The translations under genes and the position numbers were made by a program. The notes under the pieces were generated by a model. It had not been told where the DNA came from. It saw only the letters and a list, made by a program, of their open reading frames with translations, and made no database searches. A DNA stretch of 64,000 nucleotides from Planococcus citri. Its lineage: Eukaryota; Arthropoda; Insecta; Hemiptera; Pseudococcidae. The DNA is taken from NCBI RefSeq assembly GCF_950023065.1, contig NC_088680.1, forward strand, positions 23,672,559-23,736,558, read 5' to 3'. Numbering within the stretch: position 1 is the first letter of the stretch; each line of letters starts with the position of its first letter. Positions 45,170 to 56,647 of this stretch are shown piece by piece.

Positions 45170-45714
45170 CCTATTTCAACTTTTTAGGAAATTTTTTTGC
45201 ATATTTTATTTTCATCAAAATGAGTGCAGAAAATATGCGCATATTTTGGGGGTTTTAGAGCATAATATATTCTTCTGCCCTAGATATAATATAATATAGG
45301 TACCTACTTACCGACTTTTTCAATACTTCAATGGAGAAAACGAAAAAAAAAAATGAATAAATTAAATTAAATTACTACCTAGAACAGAAGTGCAGAAACA
45401 CTGAAATAGAAGTACACATTTTTCAAATAATTTTTTTTCCAAACACAGACACGGTAATTAATTAATAATTAGGTTTAGGCACCTACAACAGTAATTTGCA
45501 CAAGCCCCGAAAAGCCCTGTCTATACTTTATAGGGGCTTGGTTTTCAGAGAAAAAGGTTTCAGCCTTTGGGTTTTGGGCCAGGGCTTTGCAGGTTACAGT
45601 TTTTAAGGTTTTGGCCTTGGGGCTTGAACATTTGAGCTTCAAGGAATACGAATATGAAATGATCAGGGCTTTTTAGTTTTCGAGTTTTGGGTCATGGACT
45701 CCTGGTCATACATA
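45170..45714. other. Spacer with GGCTTGGGGCTT low-complexity sequence
   Basis: Host sequence beyond the transposon nest. GGGCTT/TTTGGG-rich 45500-45700 echoes 40000-40170. No gene. Confidence 0.45.
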
Positions 45715-45931
45715 CAGGGTGCCCAGAAATATCGAGTACCCCAAAGAAAGTTTTTCATTAAAAATATAGGCTGGCAACGTGAAATAAATGCATATGATTG
45801 GTGGAATGTTATCTCTCCAGTCCAACAAACAATCATGTGCTACTGCTATCATTATTATTATTCACTGTGACTAACCAAAGTATTTTAGTAGAAAACTTTT
45901 TTAGGGGCTCTCGATATTTCTGGGCACCCTG
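45715..45931 (-). mobile_element. TA-target MITE, family 1, copy 3 (reverse)
   Basis: Termini CAGGGTGCCCAGAAATATCG and complement, TA flanks at 45713-45714 and 45932-45933. The interior is reverse-oriented relative to copies 1, 2 and 4. Confidence 0.93.
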
Positions 45932-45966
45932 TACTATAGGAATTAGGATGGATAGGTACCAACTTA

Positions 45967-46193
45967 CAGGGTGCCCAGAAATATCGAGCACCCCTAAAAA
46001 AGTTTTCTACGAAAATACTTTGGTTGGTCACAGTGAATGATAATAATGATAGCACATGATATGATTGGTTGTTGGACATTGGTTGGACTGGAGAGATAAC
46101 ATTCCACCAATCATATGCATCTATTTCACGTTGCCAACCTATATTTTTAATGAAAAACTTTCTTAGGGGTGCTCGATATTTCTGGGCACCCTG
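45967..46193 (+). mobile_element. TA-target MITE, family 1, copy 4
   Basis: Same termini, TA flanks at 45965-45966 and 46194-46195. A small internal duplication around GGTTGTTGGACATTGGTTGG makes it the longest copy (227 bases). Confidence 0.93.
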
Positions 46194-46195
46194 TA

Positions 46196-47029
46196 CGTTA
46201 TAATAGGTACCCAATTCCATGTCGATCAATGTGTCGGAGAAATAATTTTTTATTTTTTCAACAGTAAAAAAATTCGAACAAAGTTTAAAATAATATGAAT
46301 GTCGAAAAATCAGGCATCGAATTATACTTAAATTTATTTACCACCGAAACCAATCCATCAATCATCATCCAACAAAAAAAGCAACGAAAACGCCAACTCC
46401 AAAAAATGGATTGCACATCCACCACATCAATTTGAAAAACTAGACTCCGGTTTATCACGTCATCTGTGACGACATTTTCTTGCAGTGTTACCATTGTAAT
46501 AATATAAAAATTCTCAAAGCTGTTGGTAAAATTCATTAAATTGAATTTTTTTCAACGATTTCGAAATAAAAATGGAATTTGTATTAAAAAAATGCGTAAT
46601 TATGATATTATTAAATGTTGTTAAATATCTTTGGTTATTTTTCTCTCGATATTAATTTTCCTACATTTGAAACAAATCAGCTCATTTAATGCGTTCGTTT
46701 CTCGTATTACTCAACCTTGAACTTCGCGTGATGCGTGAATAAAAGTGATAAAAAATGTTCAGAGAAAATGATAAAAATCTGCGTTTTTTGCGTTCGAATT
46801 TGCGAGCATAAATTCTTATGAAAAATTATTTAAATTACCCGTTTCGTCCTTCATACTCTGTTCTGTAATACTCGATGTATTTGTGTACATGAAAATTTTC
46901 AACGAAACGTGCACCGTTTGCTGGATCACTCGCTCTATTTCAGTATCAATTTTGCTCTCACATTGATGGGTATTCTTTACAAATACCGTCGTTTATAGCG
47001 TATTTGCACCGAGAACAATCGTTTCAACA
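46196..47029 (+). other. Upstream region and 5' UTR of the ATF-2-like gene
   Basis: No gene. An initiator-like TCAGTA lies at 46940-46945 without a TATA box; transcription may start there (weak). The start codon follows 88 bases later. Confidence 0.35.
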
Positions 47030-49314
47030 ATGGATATATCACAGCGTCCGTTTAAATGTAAGTAACTACGAAAAACACGATGTCAAAGGGGTACGTAGAA
47101 ATTTATCACTTGTTGCTCAATACTAAGAGTTGTTTATTACTGATTATAGGTGATGAAACGCCAACACCAACTCGTTTCATTAGGAATTGCGAAGAAGTGG
47201 GTTTGTTTCAAGATTTACAAACTAATCCTTTCGAAGAAACATTCAGAATTGCCGTTCAAACAAAACACACTTCAACGTTACCTGTAAGTGTAAGTTGATC
47301 GTATTCTTTTGAAATTGGATCAGTACTTAACCAGATGTGTTTTTTTTAGGAACCTTTGTCTAAAAGTGCTAATGCTGATCCTTTGGATACGCCTCAAGTA
47401 GTCCCTAACTCTAAACGTATCGAAGATTACCAGACTTCTTGTAAGTATACTTAATCCGTCATCTTGACCTGTGAAAATCTTAATTACAATGAGCTCCTAA
47501 TTCCTAATGAAATCTGTCTATTGATAGATCCCATCATCGAAGATGACGACGATGAAATCAAACTACCCAATAACGACTACTTAATGGCAAGATTAATGGA
47601 AGCTGACGAAGACGGCTTATCGAAGTAATTTGCCATTTTAATCACGTGAACGTGATTAGCTTTATCCTTATTTTAATTGAATACGATTGGTTCTTAGTGA
47701 TGAAGAAATACCGCCTGAAAATTCGCCATTGTTGCGAAGTATCGAATCGAACGTAAATCAAATTAATGTACAAGTTACCACGCAAATCAACGAACCTGAT
47801 AGAAATGTCATTGATTTAGTGAGTAATCCCAATATTTACATATGTGTTTTTATGACGTGACTGTTCTGATTCGAGTGATTTTATTTAGACTGAAAGTCCA
47901 GACAAGGAGCAAACTTTCAATTTAAAGCCTCAATCTGTTCCAACTGGGATTATCGAAGGTAAGATACTTTGTAATTTTTATCTCTATCGAAATTATCATT
48001 GATTTAATATTATGCATTCGGTTTACTATAGAAATATTATTCGAGAGGGAGGAAATCATGAGCAATGCTTCTATAACCAACGAATTTTTGTGAGTATAGG
48101 ATCAACTTATATGATTCCATTACATTTAAAATGGAGTAAACAATTACTAAATCAATTCCTGCATTTTCAGGGTGTTACACCGTAAAAATAACGTGAAAGA
48201 AAATACATTCTCTTCTACAGTGGTTACCAATGAAAGCGTCGTTATTGTACCTCCCAAGAACGATATCATTACCGATGATTCGTTCGTTGCAATAAGTCCG
48301 AAAATTATACAACCTACAGACTCTTCTGTAAAACAAGTACGTCGAATTCTCTCTTCAGAACAAGCTAAATCCAATCGTTTATTAATATTCAATATTGAAT
48401 TTTCAGAAATTGAAAAAACTTTTAAAGCCAAGCGAAAACAACGTCCCTGAACCTATTCCGATCATAATCGAAAATAATGTGAATACCGCTCCGATGCAAC
48501 CTTCTGGTGGAGAAATGAGCGACGATAAGTTATCATATTCCCGAGAACGAAACAGGTAAATTTGCTCGATATATTACCTACGTAAGTACATAATTCGATG
48601 AAACGAAAGTGTACTTATCTGATCACACATTTCATCAGAATGGCTCAAAAACGCTGTCGATTAAAGAAGAAAAAATGGATATCTCAACTAAAACAAGACA
48701 CCGAATCAGTGCACAGTGAAAATAAACAACTTCGTTCGGAAGTAGTCTCTTTGAAAGCGGAAGTAGCTCATTTAAAAACCTTACTATTGGCACATAAAAA
48801 TTGTCCAGTTACTTTGGCCATGCAACAAGGTACATTTATACGTCAATTTATAACCTTAAAGACCGTTTTTAAATTGAGCATTTCCTTTAATTTCGTTCAA
48901 TTTGCAGCTAAATCATCGAACGTAGTGCAAAACGATGCACCTATACCTCAGATAAGTACACTTTCTACGAACGTTGCTGCGACACCGATACCGTACGCTA
49001 TTCTTTCTGCGACCGGAACCAGAACGCAAAACTTTCAAAAAGTTAAATCTAAAACAAATCAAAATAAAACAATAATACTGAATTCGACAGCTAAAGTACC
49101 CATCCCGCAATTGAATTCGATTTACGGTGCAAAAATTGCACCCAAACCTTATACCGCAGAAAGAAATCAATCACTGAAAGTAATCATCAATAAGAATCCA
49201 AATATAGATAATTCCAAATCCATCGTCAACTCTCCTAATGCTGTCAATGTGATATGTTACAATCAAAATCAAAACATCGCAGACATCACCGATTTAACTT
49301 TCGATACTTCTTGA
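47030..49314 (+). CDS. Atf2: ATF-2/ATF-7 family bZIP transcription factor, complete coding region
   Basis: Eleven exons: 47030-47057, 47150-47283, 47350-47440, 47528-47624, 47698-47818, 47889-47958, 48032-48089, 48171-48336, 48407-48555, 48639-48829, 48908-49314. They total 1512 bases (503 residues); all phases agree and introns are mostly 70-100 bases. In the family this nuclear factor binds CRE sites as a dimer, often with Jun, and is switched on by p38/JNK phosphorylation. The N-terminal DETPTPTRFIRNCEEVGLF (11-29) contains the paired MAPK sites TPTP (Thr13, Thr15, equal to human Thr69/Thr71). The bZIP spans about 298-360: basic RERNRMAQKRCRLKKKK, then heptads L322, V329, L336, L343, L350, ending LLLAHKNCPVT as in ATF2. 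The start ATG (ACAATGG) is followed by SQRPFKC, the beginning of the ATF2 zinc finger, but the rest of the finger is absent. Confidence 0.93.
47150..47283 (+). CDS. Atf2: ATF-2-like exon 2, transactivation domain
   Basis: Residues 10-54. The motif TPTPTRF..NCEEVGLF is the docking and phosphorylation segment for stress MAP kinases. The donor is doubled: CCT/GTAAGT followed directly by a second GTAAGT six bases on, which would add Val-Ser. Confidence 0.92.
48407..48829 (+). CDS. Atf2: ATF-2-like exons 9 and 10, DNA-binding bZIP
   Basis: Exon 9 (48407-48555) ends in SRERNR and exon 10 (48639-48829) continues MAQKRCRLKKKKW plus the leucine zipper; the intron splits the basic region as in other ATF-2 genes. 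The consensus NxxAAxxCR reads N-x-x-A-Q-x-x-C-R, so the second Ala is Gln. Confidence 0.95.
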
Positions 49315-50060
49315 TACAATGTTGAGTGTTTGAGTTACCTTGTTATTCAACGATTTGTTGCGTATTGCATTTGAAATACTTCAGCTATGGTACTGCTGCG
49401 GTTTTTAAAATAATTACCTACGTTACGTAGAATTCACCGTTAAGTTTGATTATTAATTTTCGTTTATGATGTAACGAACGATGACCACATTTTGGACAAT
49501 ATTCAGTTGAATGCCAAGACTATTGTGGCTTATTTACCCGTTGATAATATTGCTCGGCCTAAATTTGCGAAATTTTTTATACGTAGCTCATTGAACTGTG
49601 ATTTATGACATGGTGAATAATTTTTGTTGTGATAGATTTTTATTTTTTACGAGTATGGTTAAGATTTTTCAATTTTATTTTACCTACGTACGTGTTTAAG
49701 GTGTAATTTTTTCGATCAAGTAAATTATACTCATTTTTTTGTAGTTTTCAAGTGCGGTTTGTTCTTCGTTCGGAATTTAATGAGTATTGAGGCTACCTAC
49801 GTAGGCTATGATTTGAGAGATTTTCAGTTTTGGAGCTTTTGTTGGTGAATTTCAAGGAGTTTTTCATTTTACGATTTCTGTATGTTATGAAGACTCCGTT
49901 GCAATTATTGATTGAAAATCAGAACACCAGAAATTTTAATTTTGCCTTTAGCAGGAAATCTAGATATTACAGATGAAAAAGTTGATGGGACCAGGATGAC
50001 AAATTGGGATTTTTATTTAAATAAATCAAAACTATGGATTTTAATTTTTTTTTTAATTTG
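49315..50060 (+). other. Inferred 3' UTR of the ATF-2-like gene
   Basis: Follows the TGA stop at 49312-49314. AATAAA at 50020-50025 is the first convincing poly(A) signal. Confidence 0.45.
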
Positions 50061-53000
50061 TTGGGAACTTATGCCTGATTAAGTAATATTTCTCACTCCA
50101 GGTACAAAATATTTTTCAAATTTTATTTGAAAATTTGTTTACTTCGATTAGAAGATGAGCTCCCCCCTCCACTTTTAATCATTTCATTTCATTTTGAACT
50201 AATTTGATGCCCTTGCTGTCCTTAATCGAAGGTTGAGACTGTAATTTTCAAGTCTGTAGCAAAAATGCATCATTTAAAAGTGTGTCTGCCGACATTCATC
50301 GTTGATCGTAGAAGTTTCGAACAACTTTTTAATAAAGGTTTAGAAATTTAAAAAATTAAGAAATTTCAGAAATCGATTTCAAAGGTTAATTTCTTTTATA
50401 TTCCATAAATTTTAGGTAGGTTGAATGTGATTGTGCTATCAAAAAAAGAATGTTTTTAAAATTTTTTTTAGCTCAAATTCAAAAATTTAAGGAGCTATGG
50501 TAAATTAAAATTTTTAAATGTTCAGCATACATATAAGGCGTTATAATATTTTGAAAATTTTGATCATTCGTATGGCTCCTTCAATTTTCAAACTGTGCCA
50601 GAATTGAAGAGGTTTTTTTCGTACTCTTTCTAAAGCTATGCTACTTCGTGGCGTAATCAAAGACCTAGCTGTAATATCTCAATGAGTTATGCAAATTGAT
50701 GTACACTTGTGTAGTTTAAGTTGCTGTATCACCACTACTCTGGGATAATTGGATATCATGGACAGGGCATCTGGTATTTTTTTCTTGTAAAATGTTAATT
50801 TTCTAAAATCAGCGAAAAACTGCGGCGCTTTTTCGAGATTCAAAGGATTCAATATTTCTTCGATTTTAGTAAATTTCTAAATCGGGTATGAAAGAACCTC
50901 TCGATCTGACTACTTGAAGATTCAAAAGGAATTTTGTTGCGTGTAAAAAAAGCCAAAATGCCTCCAAAACCAAATTTTCAGCTGCTTATAGGTTAATTAG
51001 CCAGACCACTCGCAGAAATTCTAATTTTTCGAAAAAAAAAGTGGTTGGGGAGAGAGAAGAGCAATGTCGATATTTATTCATTTTTTCTCAAGGAAACCTG
51101 TGTATCCTGTCAATTCCAATCAAATTAAAATTTGGCTGGCTTAAAAAGACCATGTCAACCATACCTCAAAATCAAATTTAAAATTACCAAATTTGATTTC
51201 TGAAGAATTTTTGAAAATGACAAAAATATAGCACGTTGTGGTGGCAATTATTCGCTAAAAATGTAAATCTATTGCCTTCCTCTCCTCCCTTTCCTCCCCT
51301 CAATCGATAGCAATTACTTTCCGGCCGATATTGAATTTTTTCCAGCACTTTAAAATCACTCCAGAAACGTAGATAATCAACTTTGGCCAAAATAAAATTA
51401 ATTTGTGACCTGCAGGTTCAGTCTTCGAAAACTTACGTAGACGCCTTCCAGGACAATTTCAGGGAGCTGGAAAAGACTTCGTTTTTTTTGTGGCTTTAGA
51501 TTAGTTTTAAAGTTACTGTGATCGATATTTTTAGGAAGTTGATGGAAATTTATCAGAGTATGCTTATTTCATCAACTATATATTTAACCAAGAATTAAGT
51601 CGGATTCGGTCCTTCGATTTTGATCAAATATTTTCTTTACCAAAATTTTCTTTGGTTGGCCTCGTGAACCAATCTCTATCATATGGGTTCTCCCCCCCCC
51701 CCTCCTTTCATCATCACTCCCCTCGCCCAAATTTTATGTGATAGATCTTTTAATTTTTTCACGTTCCTTTGCGATTTCTTGCAAAACTGTCAAACTCTGA
51801 AGGCCATCGTATTCATATCTTTAGACTAGTTGAACTTGGAGCAAATCTGTTTTCAAATATTCAAGGAGAATAAAGAAAGGATTTAAAGTCAGCAATTGAA
51901 ATTTTAAAAAGCTCAAACTTGAATTTTCAAGATGAAAGCTCAACTGTCCAGATCCAGAACGAAAGTTGAGGGCCATCATTTGAAAATGTGAACAAAATAT
52001 ATACAACATCCTTCAGAGGGGCAAGAGTAGTCAATTTTGATCAGGATTCAAAAAAAATAAAAAAAAGATTGAAGGATATAAATTTAAATACCAGCATGTT
52101 TTTTCGATCTGGCCCCTCTTAGGCTTCCTCCCCACCAGGTCCCTTAATAAACATGGTCAAAGTAAAAAATAGAAACATTTCAAGGTTAAACAAATTGAGA
52201 ATTTTTCAAATTTTTTGAATTATGTTTTCAATTTTTTAGCTCAAGTAGTCTCCTAACATGGAAACCATTAGAAGAGCTCAAAGTTGATCGTTTTCGTCAA
52301 GCTCAAGAGATCTAAAAAAAAATCGGTTTTTTCTTCAATATAATATGATAATTTTATAATTTCTTCCTGAAAATGCTAATTTAGGTATATATTTGTAATG
52401 AACCAAAAATAATAGATAATAATTTTTTTCGAAACGTAATGTAAAATTTGAAAATTTCTCTACCTTTATCTAATCTCAGAAAAAATTGGAAAATGACACA
52501 CCTCAGAGCCCCCCTTTTTTGAAAAAAAAAATTAGAAAATCATAAAAATATAGAGTGACATATCGATTTCGACTAATTCGAAGTTGCTGAGTTCGAAAAT
52601 CCATTCTTTTTTGGATTATTTCCTCGGTGTTTCTTTGGTCCCTAATTTTGAAAAAGTGAGGTACAAGGTGAGAACACCGAGGGATTGAAAATCATTTCGC
52701 TTATTACAACTTAGATGAAAATTTATATCTACTTATGACAGGAATAGGTTATGACCACGACGAAAGGAAGAATCACCGGGAAAATGCAGCAAAGATACAT
52801 CAATTTTGGATTTCAGATTCTTAATTTACCTTCCATAATCGATTCGCAATGTCGAACAAATTTCCAGCTGTCGACTGTTGATTTGATTACAATGTCTTTT
52901 AAAGTGATTTGACTGTGCGAAAGAAAATTTGATTTTTGATGAAAATTCCTAATGCTTGAAAGTTTTTATAGGTGGAGGGAGGGGATGTTGATCTCAACAT

Positions 53001-53090
53001 TTACATACTCATCTAACTAGTACTCTTTTGTAAAAAATTACCATTTAAAAAATTTATTCTTTTTTCAAAAATTCGTCAAAGATGAAAAAA
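50061..53090. other. Intergenic, AT-rich with old repeats
   Basis: 51320-51420 carries CCAGCACTTTAAAATC and TCCAGAAACG words of the dispersed intronic repeat; 51780-52600 is copy 2 of the second family. No gene. Confidence 0.55.
51780..52600. repeat. Old dispersed repeat, second family, copy 2
   Basis: Partner of 35340-35790. Blocks follow in the same order with insertions; the best-conserved is GAGTGACATATCGATT at 52553. Confidence 0.55.
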
Positions 53091-53892
53091 GGGTCATCCA
53101 TGCCAAATCGGCGGATTTTTGTACGAGAGACGAGGGGTCTTCGACTTTTTTCAAAATCAGATCATATGTAGAGCTCATCAAACGATGGCGAATGACGCAA
53201 ACCGGACATTTTTTCGATTTTTTTTTGGCGGAGCTGTGGGGCTTCAAAGTTCTCCAAAATGGCCGAAAATGGAAAATTTCAGTAGAAAATAGCTCCGGTT
53301 GTACGTGGAATAGAATTTTGAACTTTTTTTCAAATTGTAGTACTTTGAGAGAGTAATCGAAGAATGATGTCAAAATCAGTTTTGCCACTTTCAAAAACCT
53401 AAAAAAATCGATTTAAAAACTTATAATTTAAATATAACCATGATCTCGACGAGTGAAAATTCTGAAAAAATTCTCAGTTTTAGTCCTTTTTATGTAGAAT
53501 AACATATCAAAAAATTAGACTGACATTTTTTTTTCATTTTCGAGGAAAAAAAAATTACAAGTTTTACACTTATTGCAAAAATATTATCAAAAACCTAAAA
53601 AATGAAAATTTTTGGATTTTTGAGATATTTTACCAATGTGTAGACGATTATGTGAAAAAATCCCCCCTCCCCAAATTTGTCAACGAATTGACGAGAAAAG
53701 TCATTTTTCGTGCTATAATTTTAAGAGTGAAAAATACTGCAAAAATCGCCGTCATCTTTAAAAAAAGCAGGAACCTAAAAAATGAATATTTTTGCTTGCA
53801 TTTCTGAAATATTTTTTCAATATGTAAACAGACATGTGAAAAAATCTGTCCTCCCTCCCCAAATAATCCGCTGATTTGGCATGGAATGACCC
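53091..53892. mobile_element. TIR element with GGGTCATCCATGCCAAATC termini
   Basis: The left end GGGTCATCCATGCCAAATCG matches the complement of the right end (GGGTCATTCCATGCCAAATC) over about 27 bases with one gap. Inside, a block of about 90 bases beginning AACCTAAAAAATGAA occurs twice (about 53591 and 53771). No transposase and no clear target duplication. Confidence 0.75.
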
Positions 53893-54752
53893 AAAATCAA
53901 CTTCAGCTGCTCAAAAACTGATTTTTAAGAGTTGTTGACTAATTCCTTCTGTTGAGCAAGATTTCTTAGAGATTTTCATTATTTTTCAATTTTTTTTCAT
54001 AATGATTCTATGCATTTTTTTTCAATTTTAGCAGGTGAGAAAACTTTTGAGTTTTTGGGGACTTTTTGGTATAGTTTTTCTATTTATCAAAGTCTCATTC
54101 AAATCTTACATGGCATGATTAAGAATTAATTTTCTTTCCAAAACGAAGACATTTCTCCTTTCCTATTTCAAATGATCAAAATAGATAGCCTTTAAACACC
54201 ATTTAAATTGTGCTGGAGTTGCGGTCTTCAAAACCACATCACACGATCACGATCATCATCGACCAAAACCCTCCGTCAAATTTCCACATTAAGGTCACAC
54301 CGATAATTCGAAGACATACTGCTCTACAATGTCCTAATACTGTCAACTATCCACCACACCTTTCCACAATATCACGTATTAATTTTCATCCATCATTTTC
54401 ACGCTTAATCGGCGTATTAATTCGATATCTCGAACTCGATTTCTCACCCACGACCAGTGCCATCATCTTAATAATTGTGGACGGTTTACGATTGAAACGT
54501 GATCTGCACGTTCTCCTGGTCAAGTGGTCACCATTTTTTGGTTGACCTGTGATGTGTACTTGACCATGGTGGAAATTTCCCGATAATCGAACAACGTCGT
54601 TATAGGAGAATTAGTATGTTAGTAGGTAAGCCGTATAAATATTCTTGTAATCGGGTAATTTCAACCCGTATAATGGGTTGGGTTAGACGTGGAGAGACGA
54701 AGAGTTTATAGTATGGAAGTATACATACAAATACAAGTCGACGACATCGTAG

Positions 54753-54793
54753 ATGTTGTTGTTGATGATGGTGCTGATGATGATGATGATGGT
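54753..54793. repeat. GAT/GTT trinucleotide microsatellite
   Basis: Runs of GTT then GATGATG with one interruption. Confidence 0.85.
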
Positions 54794-55235
54794 CGACTCC
54801 TCGACTCTTGTAATACGCCTATGGGAAGGTATGCGTGTAATTTGGATTTTTTTGAATGGATTTAGAGAATGACATTTGGCCATATAGGAAAAGGTACGGA
54901 GATGCTGTCAGCGCAATTGCAAGAATATTTCGAGATGTTTCAATTACATTATAAACATTGTTTGTCGCTAGCTGGCTGGCGAAGCAGTAGCATATTACAT
55001 TTGATAGAATAGTGCAAAGTGAGAAAGGCGGGGAGGGGGGTTGAATATGGGGGCTAGGGAGAGACTCGCATAGGTATAGAGAGAAATTGATTACATAGTC
55101 GGTACCTAATGGAAAAAACGAGGCCGCCGGGCTGACATGTGTGTGGTATCCTGACAAACACCTCGCGGTAATGTTAATATCAGTATTATTATTATCATCT
55201 TTTACCGTGAAACGGTTCAATTGTCATGTGAAGTC

Positions 55236-55282
55236 TGTTGGCCGCGGCGGAAGCGCGCGGCCCGCGGCCCTGCGGCCAACTG
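55236..55282. other. GC-rich hairpin patch
   Basis: GTTGGCCGC at 55237-55245 pairs with GCGGCCAAC at 55272-55280 across a loop that is almost pure G and C. This is exceptional for the window. Confidence 0.7.
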
Positions 55283-56548
55283 CAGCTTGGGTAATGGTTA
55301 AATGCGGCGCGAATAGCGGTAAGGAGAGAGAAAGACGCACACTTCAGTTAGATGGCGGCTAAATAACGGGAATTAGGAATCCAGATTCTTTAATGGTTGA
55401 TGGCGCGATGCTCGTATATGCCTCTCTCGATCCAATCGTTCCTCTTATAAAGGTAGAGAGGTACAGCAAGTGTGTAACTTATGTACATACTACATATGCG
55501 ATATGCAGTTCGTAAATCTCTCGAGCCACCAGTGCAGACGAGGAGGAGGGATCTTGACGCTGACGAGGTCGTAATATCGTCGATATATTTTATATAATTT
55601 TAGAGTTATGCATAAAAATAAAAAAAAGCGCCACGAACAGATGGACTGATGCATCGAGCATTGCAGAGCTGTAGGAAGGAACAAATTCTCGGGCGTCGTC
55701 GCCTCCTCGGTCATCTTCATCGCATATATCGACATCGACGTGTACCCTGATGACCTACTAAAACCCATGGCACCGACAAGTGCTCAGTCTCCGTCGCCGT
55801 ACGACGACGATGGCGTGGTCTGTGTCTTTTGCACATACATACACATACGAAAGTAAAAGTCGTTCGAAATTTTGTGTGGGTGAGAAGAATCGGGTCACAA
55901 GTCGACCGTTTCCAGCCTATAACCGAGCTTCTCCTTCTCGTAAAAGGTACCAGTATAAGCAAACCGGCGAGATTAATTTCAAATTTACTGTTGATCGTTT
56001 CCGATTGCGACCAGAGTATCTCTTTGGGAGACAAACCAAATCGTCGTATTCGAATTTCGATACGTGCGGATCTATTGCTGAGATTTTGTATCCATAATAC
56101 AAATATGTAAATTTATACCTACTCTCTACCCGAATGTAATTTTTTTTCTTTTTTAGAAAATTCGTCCATGAACTTGGCATTAACACCTTCGCGTGTTTTC
56201 ATCTCATATTATAGTGATGTACGCTGGGAGAACAAAGCTTTGAACTCATGTCTATGATGTTGGACGAACGACTTATAAGACGTAAATCAGATAAATGGAC
56301 GAATACGATGGCCTTGAATCAATCGCGTACAATGAAGCTGTACATATTAAAGGTACGAACGACTTGCCTACGCTTTAAACGACTCAATTACTTACGACTT
56401 ACCTACTATAACCGTATCAAGATCGAAGATCGCATTTCGTTAATGGTCAACTACAAGGTGCTGTGAACTAGATGAAAGTAGATCATTGGTGGGTACTCGG
56501 CTGTGTTCGATTTAAATGTCTTTTTTTTAAACTTGATCTATTAGGAGC

Positions 56549-56647
56549 GAAGGATCCTTGAGAAATGAAATTGGATTTATTGATAGGTACAATGTACTTT
56601 GAAGGATCCTTGAAAAATGAAATTGGGGGGTTTGACAGGTAGAATGA
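56549..56647. repeat. Two-copy tandem duplication, 52-base period
   Basis: GAAGGATCCTTGAGAAATGA and GAAGGATCCTTGAAAAATGA start the two units, ending AGGTACAATG and AGGTAGAATG. Confidence 0.9.

Noticed and set aside
48172..48450. 92-codon frame reading through exon 8 of the ATF-2-like gene
   Set aside because: Real coding sequence only to 48336; the rest reads through a 70-base intron with good GTACGT and TTTCAG sites.
54210..54545. 111-codon plus-strand frame
   Set aside because: His/Pro/Ile-rich peptide with no family resemblance and no exon context.
55780..56110. Open frames on both strands of 89-105 codons
   Set aside because: No recognisable domain, overlapping on opposite strands, no supporting splice chain.
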